In this document: positions 35,950 to 40,169 of the stretch, piece after piece
Layout of the letters: every line of letters starts with the position of its first letter
Numbering within the stretch: the stretch's first letter is position 1
Virus record (IMG/VR): IMGVR_UViG_3300027973_000097
Location: 1 to 40,169 of that record
DNA: 40,169 bases
DNA from: a virus
Reading direction: 5' to 3' (one strand)
Notes under the pieces: generated by a model
What the model saw: only the letters and a program-made list of their open reading frames with translations
Database searches by the model: none
Told to the model about the DNA's origin: nothing
Program-made: the position numbers and the translations under genes

Positions 35950-36446
35950 TAGGCGGCCTTAATTCCGTAGAGTGTGAAGGTACTGCCAACTGCGAAAGTA
36001 GATGAAGATACTTTTAATAATACCGATGTGATTGCGGCAGTTGAACGCCACAAGCCAGTAGTTAAGTCAGTTCCATAACTAGCGTGGTTGCTTCGTGCAA
36101 TCGCAGTTTTATTTGTAGTTGCATTGGCGTAGTTCATTATATGGATGACGGCATTATGAAATGCCGTAGAGGTGTCAGGTGCGGCAGAATAACCAACTCT
36201 GATAGTTGCTTGTGTGGAACGCCTTGCGCTTGATGCAGTAGTTCCGTTGCCAGTCAATACCGTGTCAGAATAATTCGTGCCAGTATCACCATTGAACTGC
36301 ATAAGTAAATCAGGATTACTAGCAGACGAGGCGGTATTACACACCAACACCAAATCCGTATAGGTAGCAGGTATCGAACTGAAAGTAACTGAGGCTGCTG
36401 CTGAGCCGAGTGTCTGCGTTTCGATTGGGTCGTAAGTCTTAGCCAT
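35949..36446 (-). CDS. Tail-tip paralog 2 (165 aa)
   Basis: The start at 36446 (MAKTYDPIETQTLGSAAASV) has GGTGGGG as ribosome site just after the HNH stop. The family core reads TFSSIPATYTDLVLVCN and LMQFNGDTGTNYSDTVLTGN, ending LYGIKAA. It differs from paralogs 1 and 3 mainly in the middle (about 70-130), where the receptor-facing loops would be. Confidence 0.72.
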   Translation of the reverse strand: MAKTYDPIETQTLGSAAASVTFSSIPATYTDLVLVCNTASSASNPDLLMQFNGDTGTNYSDTVLTGNGTTASSARRSTQATIRVGYSAAPDTSTAFHNAVIHIMNYANATTNKTAIARSNHASYGTDLTTGLWRSTAAITSVLLKVSSSTFAVGSTFTLYGIKAA

Positions 36447-36448
36447 GA

Positions 36449-36814
36449 TTACCCCACCTTCCTGTTCGCCCAAACTTTACGAGCGCGAACACGATTACAT
36501 TCAGCGCACTCTCGTTTGCCATTCTTGCGAACCATTATGTTCCCCTCAAAAGTATGCCCGTGATTACATTCGGAGCGATTGTCAATGTTGTGAAGTCCAG
36601 CCATAATGTTTTCTTGTTGAGTAACAACTCGAAGATGGTCTAGTGCTACGCAAGCACGATTACGGCATATATGGTCAATGACCAATCCATCTGGAATCTT
36701 GCCATTGACAAGTTCCCAAGCCCAACGATGAGCGCGTACATTCTTTTTGCCTACCCATAGTTTGCGGTAGCCATTGACTGTTGTTGAAGTTTTCGCTTCG
36801 ATGCAGGTAGTCAT
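36449..36814 (-). CDS. HNH homing-type endonuclease between tail paralogs
   Basis: The 121-residue protein has VNGYRKLWVGKKNVRAHRWA, the HNH core GLVIDHICRNRACVALDHLR (His, Cys, His) and a C-terminal zinc finger CNHGHTFEGN with CAECNRVRARK. This is the HNH_3 type of free-standing homing nuclease. It sits exactly between tail paralogs 1 and 2, three bases from each, as a mobile insertion would. Confidence 0.87.
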   Translation of the reverse strand: MTTCIEAKTSTTVNGYRKLWVGKKNVRAHRWAWELVNGKIPDGLVIDHICRNRACVALDHLRVVTQQENIMAGLHNIDNRSECNHGHTFEGNIMVRKNGKRECAECNRVRARKVWANRKVG

Positions 36815-37360
36815 TTATTTAATTCCGTAGAGGGCGAAGCGACTGTTTGCTTCCCAAGAACCTGAGTTAGTGCTGAGCGTGAGCGATGTAATCGCTGATG
36901 TACTGCGCCAGTTGCCGCTATTAAACATTAAGTACCCAGAGCCGTTATTGTCATATCCACCCATCACGCGAGTTGTCTTGTATTTGTTTGTATTCGCATA
37001 ATCGAGAATGTCTAATACCACCACTCCGTAGATGTTGGCTCCCAAACCTGAATAAGCATTTGGCGGCAATTCGATGCTAGATGAAGAAACAGACGATGCG
37101 GCAGACGGGGAAGCACCGTCACCCATAAGTCTGTGCCACGAATAGTTAGCACCAGTATCAGCATTGAATTGAAGCAAGATGCCGTCAGTCGCCGCAGTGC
37201 ATCTTCCGATAGACCTAATCTGTAAGTGCATATAGGTGCTAGGAATAGACGAGAAGGTAATTACTCCACTTGAACCAGTACCACTAGCACTAGCGATTGA
37301 CTCGAAATCGCCAACAAGCGCACCGTATGAACCAAATAGAGCCTGTTGAATGCCAGCCAT
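36815..37360 (-). CDS. Tail-tip paralog 1 (181 aa)
   Basis: The family core is ITFSSIPSTYMHLQIRSIGR and LQFNADTGANYSWHRLMGDG, with the common end LYGIK. It carries an N-terminal extension MAGIQQALFGSYGALVGDFE that the other two lack. This may attach the group to the main fibre whose stop codon it overlaps (TAATG). Receptor-binding tip or decoration is inferred. Confidence 0.72.
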   Translation of the reverse strand: MAGIQQALFGSYGALVGDFESIASASGTGSSGVITFSSIPSTYMHLQIRSIGRCTAATDGILLQFNADTGANYSWHRLMGDGASPSAASSVSSSSIELPPNAYSGLGANIYGVVVLDILDYANTNKYKTTRVMGGYDNNGSGYLMFNSGNWRSTSAITSLTLSTNSGSWEANSRFALYGIK

Positions 37361-38874
37361 TAGGTAAGACCGCTTCCGCTAATCATCCAAGTTGTAGATG
37401 TAATCTTGATTGCAGTAGCCATACCAAATGCGGCTAGAGTCCTAGAACCAGTTGTGCCAGCAGGAGATAGATACATCGTGTCAGTTGTGATTGCGATGGT
37501 AACTGTTGCACCAGTAGCGGCAGTAACCGAGAATGTGAAACCGATTGGCAGAGCAAGGTTCGCGTTTGAGTCAATGGTAAGTGTACGAGTAGCAGTACAG
37601 TGGATGTGCTTGCCGTTATCGGCTGCGGCTATTGTTGCAGCACCAGTAGTTGTTGCGTTCTGTGGGATACCCACATAACCAATACCAGATGCTCCAACGG
37701 CTACTGTACTTGCAGGAGCAGTTGAATCTGTTGCTATTAAAGTCTTAGATGTAGGAATAGTAGTTGAGTTAATTGTTATAGCAGCCAAGTTAGATATAGT
37801 TACACCTGATGTTACAACTGTTGTACCCAGTGTTGGTGCCGTGTAACTAGCAGCAGGTGCTGCCCACGCTGCGGTAGTACCAGTAGATGCAAGTACCCAA
37901 CCGCTAGTTGTAGCAATAGATAGATTGGCTGGCGTACTAGCAGCAGAGGCTACAAGAATAGAACCAGTAGAAGCGTATGTGCTCTTGGTCACAGCATTAG
38001 TCATAGCAGCGGCTGCACTGGCAGCCGATGTAGCAGCATTAGTTGCACTGGCTGCTGCAGATGTAGCCGACGTGCCAGCAGCAGTTGCAGATGCTGCTGC
38101 AGATGTTGCGCTAGTTGAAGCAGATGTAGCACTTGTTGCTGCTGCGGTTTGGCTTGTTAAAGCAGATGAGGCCGATGTTGCAGCACTAGATGCAGATGTT
38201 GCGGCACTTGTTGCCGATGTCGCCGCAGCGGTCTGGCTTGCAGTTTGTAGCACAAGGATTGCATCAACATAGGATTTAGGTGCTGCACTAGATGTACTCA
38301 TTCCTGCACTAGATAGACCAGTAATTGTTCCTGCGCCACTAACAACAATAGATGCTGTTGAACTTACTGTACCCGTAAGGGTTGCACCGTTAATGGTGGG
38401 AGCGGTAAGAGTCTTACGTGTAAGAGTTACTAATTGGTCTGAACCAACGACATTGCCATCGTTGGCTGCAAGTCCATGAATATGTGTTAGTCCAGCAGAG
38501 GCAAGAATGGCTGTGTCATTGTCATAACCACGAGCAGCCTGGTGAGTTTGTTCTTCTTTAAAGTCGCGCCCAGATACACCGTGGCGTACAGATGAAGCAG
38601 CAGCATGAGAGACAGCAGCAGTATTGTCTTGCCCACGGGTCATAGTAAGACTGGTTGATGTTCCGCCAGTAACCGTTACTACTTCTTCTTTTGAACCATC
38701 TGGGTCAATAATGAGCGTGTAAGGAAATGTTGATGGAAAACCACTGATAGATACAACGGCAACGCTTGTTGTTGTATCGCCACTTCCTGCTGCTGCCAAA
38801 GTGTTAACTAATGATGTTTGAATTGCTGTAGCGGAAAAGTTCCGCTTGAGTACTCCTGGGTCGCCTGCTGCCAT
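37360..38874 (-). CDS. Tail fibre with Ala/Ser/Thr heptad-like repeats (504 aa)
   Basis: The N-terminal 120 residues (LKRNFSATAIQTSLVNTLAA, DPDGSKEEVVTVTGGTSTSL, RGQDNTAAVSHAAASSVRHG) form a base domain common in actinophage fibres. Residues about 205-295 are repeats of ATSATSAATSASSAATSASS type, which form a trimeric shaft as in lambda Stf-like fibres. The rest is beta-rich with Thr/Ala/Val and ends in a compact domain ALPIGFTFSVTAATGATVTI. It would contact the host surface. Confidence 0.8.
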   Translation of the reverse strand: MAAGDPGVLKRNFSATAIQTSLVNTLAAAGSGDTTTSVAVVSISGFPSTFPYTLIIDPDGSKEEVVTVTGGTSTSLTMTRGQDNTAAVSHAAASSVRHGVSGRDFKEEQTHQAARGYDNDTAILASAGLTHIHGLAANDGNVVGSDQLVTLTRKTLTAPTINGATLTGTVSSTASIVVSGAGTITGLSSAGMSTSSAAPKSYVDAILVLQTASQTAAATSATSAATSASSAATSASSALTSQTAAATSATSASTSATSAAASATAAGTSATSAAASATNAATSAASAAAAMTNAVTKSTYASTGSILVASAASTPANLSIATTSGWVLASTGTTAAWAAPAASYTAPTLGTTVVTSGVTISNLAAITINSTTIPTSKTLIATDSTAPASTVAVGASGIGYVGIPQNATTTGAATIAAADNGKHIHCTATRTLTIDSNANLALPIGFTFSVTAATGATVTIAITTDTMYLSPAGTTGSRTLAAFGMATAIKITSTTWMISGSGLT

Positions 38875-38883
38875 GTGGGTGCC

Positions 38884-39801
38884 TTATCTCTGATAGTGTG
38901 AACGAACGGGGAATTGACGGCGCATGTTCTCCGCCACTTCGTTTAAACGAGTATTGTAAACATTGAACAAGAAGCGGGCTGCATTAGCACCAGAGCCCGG
39001 GCCGCGTTGATTATCGAGCACATCTGCTTCTGCAGATAGTGGACCCAAGCGTGCAGGGTCAAGAAATGAAACCATACGAAAGGCTGCGCCATAAATAAGC
39101 ACATCTTCTGCATACGATGGCAATCCAGTAACGGTTGACATCTCTTGTGTTGCTGTAGAGTTAATATCAAAAAGTGTTGGGCGCTTGGCATAAGCCACGT
39201 TAACTAATCGTCCTGGAACGATTGGTGAATATACGCTTAGGCTGTGCCCAAAGTTAGTACCATCGCCAAAGGCTGTCGGGTTGGCAGTTCTATCAATCTG
39301 CCACGCACGCACTGGTAACCATTCTTTAGATGGACCAATAACTGCGTGAGTAACTGAAAGGATATTCTCAACTACATCTGGAATATCATAGGTTGTGCGA
39401 GCAGCAATGTAACTGAATTGATACTGGCCTATGCCAAAGACTTGAGGATAAACAGAGTTAAGTGAATCGTTAATTGCTTTCTTAATTTCATAACGTGGAA
39501 AGACTGGAGCAGTAATAACCTTAGAAAGGTTATCGTGTGTAGCAGCAACTGAGCCACGCTGACCGCGCCCCCATGGGGCTAGGGTTAACACGTTATCAAT
39601 GTTGTTGGTGCTATTGACATACATGAGTTCATCGCCTACTTGTGCAAAGCCACGGCTAACAACGCTTGCATCATTAACTGCGATGCTGGTAGTTACTGCA
39701 TCAGTGATAGCAGCAGTTAGCCAAGTGGTTGATTCAGTGTTCATGCTGTAGCCGTGGAGAAGTGTCTCAATACGGTCAGTCATCTGTTCAAGAGTGCTCA
39801 C
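38884..39801 (-). CDS. Head-tail connector/tail adaptor candidate (305 aa)
   Basis: Starting with GTG at 39801 (GTGA overlap), the protein has an N-terminal helix (LEQMTDRIETLLHGYSMNTE), a beta-rich insert (VGDELMYVNSTNNIDNVLTL and WGRGQRGSVAATHDNL), then EIKKAINDSLNSVYPQVFGI and a long C-terminal helix ending EVAENMRRQFPVRSHYQR. The phage gp4/adaptor type of short-tailed phages has this shape. A GTTTAAAC at 38941 lies in Leu-Asn codons. Confidence 0.6.
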   Translation of the reverse strand: MSTLEQMTDRIETLLHGYSMNTESTTWLTAAITDAVTTSIAVNDASVVSRGFAQVGDELMYVNSTNNIDNVLTLAPWGRGQRGSVAATHDNLSKVITAPVFPRYEIKKAINDSLNSVYPQVFGIGQYQFSYIAARTTYDIPDVVENILSVTHAVIGPSKEWLPVRAWQIDRTANPTAFGDGTNFGHSLSVYSPIVPGRLVNVAYAKRPTLFDINSTATQEMSTVTGLPSYAEDVLIYGAAFRMVSFLDPARLGPLSAEADVLDNQRGPGSGANAARFLFNVYNTRLNEVAENMRRQFPVRSHYQR

Positions 39802-40073
39802 AGGTTAATGCTCCTTAAGGCTGATACGGCTGACTTACCAGTAGTGCCAGCAAGTTCGTTGCATACTGCGTTTAAACCCTTATAGTCATTTGGCTGGCGA
39901 GATGCACTAGCCTTGTAGTTAAGTGCTCCCAGTAAATCCTTGCCAGTTGTGCCAGCATAGGCATTAGCAGCCCCTGGTGCCTCTAGGAAGGCAGTACGGG
40001 CTGGGTATGTGCCTGAGTTAGCAAGCCGATTCAACTCTGCTACGAGTGTACTTCCGTCATATCCAGTTGCCAT
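39798..40073 (-). CDS. Small head/connector-region protein (91 aa), complete copy
   Basis: The product starts MATGYDGSTLVAELNRLANS and has two similar Ala/Gly segments, AYAGTTGKDLLGALNYKASA and ELAGTTGKSAVSALRSINL, with the shared AGTTGK(D/S). I do not recognise the family. It overlaps the adaptor candidate by four bases. Its 5' part is repeated at 1-61 because the map is circular. A GTTTAAAC site at 39870 is in frame. Confidence 0.7.
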   Translation of the reverse strand: MATGYDGSTLVAELNRLANSGTYPARTAFLEAPGAANAYAGTTGKDLLGALNYKASASRQPNDYKGLNAVCNELAGTTGKSAVSALRSINL

Positions 40074-40169
40074 TACTTACTCCTTATTTGTTTCCTTTGA
40101 TTTCAACAGGTGGCGTATTAACGTCACGGCCACCAATCCCGTATGGGTTAACTGTTCCAACGTTGTCGT
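40013..40169. repeat. Imperfect terminal direct repeat, right copy
   Basis: Same sequence as 1-157 except for three substitutions. Together they show that the genome closes between the 91-residue protein gene and the Cys-rich micro-protein gene, inside the late operon. Confidence 0.93.
40084..40169 (-). CDS. Partial copy of the Cys-rich micro-protein (3' part)
   Basis: This is the duplicated end of the gene described at 72-200; only the C-terminal 27 or so residues are in the window. It carries Val instead of Phe at the residue encoded near 40158-40160, one of three differences between the terminal repeats. Confidence 0.8.
   Translation of the reverse strand, partial: DNVGTVNPYGIGGRDVNTPPVEIKGNK

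Noticed and set aside
37925-38272. Ala/Val-rich plus-strand frame opposite the tail fibre
   Set aside because: It is the reverse complement of the fibre's Ala/Ser/Thr repeat and has no independent support.

Overview
The window reads as one complete tailed-phage genome. Bases 1-157 recur at 40013-40169 with three mismatches, so the map is circular or terminally redundant with a unit of about 40,012 bp. The likely host is an actinobacterium: there is a WhiB-like Fe-S regulator gene (22473-22883), several small zinc-binding families typical of actinophages, and a perfect match to the Crp/GlxR-type operator. Base composition is intermediate, which would fit aquatic low/medium-GC Actinobacteria better than Streptomyces or Mycobacterium, but that host guess is inference. 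I see no integrase or immunity repressor, no tape-measure protein and no major tail-tube protein. A short-tailed (podovirus-like), probably lytic phage is the best reading.

Layout. (1) Late operon, minus strand, running from 17429 down to 1 and, across the ends, from 40073 down to 32189: TerL, portal, two small proteins, a 2109-residue giant protein, three further probable virion proteins, scaffold, major capsid protein with an inserted Ser/Thr/Ala-rich domain, a strong hairpin, two small head proteins, a proteasome-like (Ntn-hydrolase) peptidase, a Cys-rich micro-protein, connector candidates, an Ala/Ser/Thr-repeat fibre, three paralogous tail-tip proteins interrupted by an HNH gene, a 677-residue tail protein, and a lysis cassette (membrane protein, CHAP endolysin, holin). 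(2) A gene-free control region at 17430-18288 between late and early transcripts, with hairpins, a Crp-type palindrome, an 18-bp direct repeat and an early promoter. (3) Early plus-strand genes 18289-22883: an SprT-like protein lacking its HExxH motif, an amidoligase, a structured-RNA candidate, a class II glutamine amidotransferase, then from a second promoter a group with DUF7249-like and DUF3846-like proteins, a membrane-anchored transglycosylase and WhiB. (4) Replication/recombination genes on the minus strand, 30489 down to 23006: Cas4/RecB-like nuclease, DnaB/RecA-like ATPase, glycosyltransferase, Hjc-like resolvase, a two-part primase, a cluster of tiny zinc-binding paralogs and membrane micro-proteins, a sigma-like factor and a dNMP kinase. 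No DNA polymerase is visible. (5) A short plus-strand group 30618-32162: zinc ribbons, a methyltransferase and an HNH nuclease, ending in a bidirectional terminator against the lysis cassette.

The most unusual signal is not a gene. The 8-bp palindrome GTTTAAAC occurs 35 times where about one copy is expected, and 30 of these lie in the 14.3 kb early/replication half (17919-32186), commonly 200-400 bp apart, on transcripts of both directions, in coding and non-coding DNA. It resembles in form the highly iterated palindrome HIP1 of cyanobacteria, or the multi-site operators of some actinophages, but I do not recognise this motif. The other prominent leads are the virion-module proteasome-like peptidase, the amidoligase/amidotransferase pair with a degenerate SprT-like neighbour, and a tRNA-minihelix-like RNA fold at 19615-19679.
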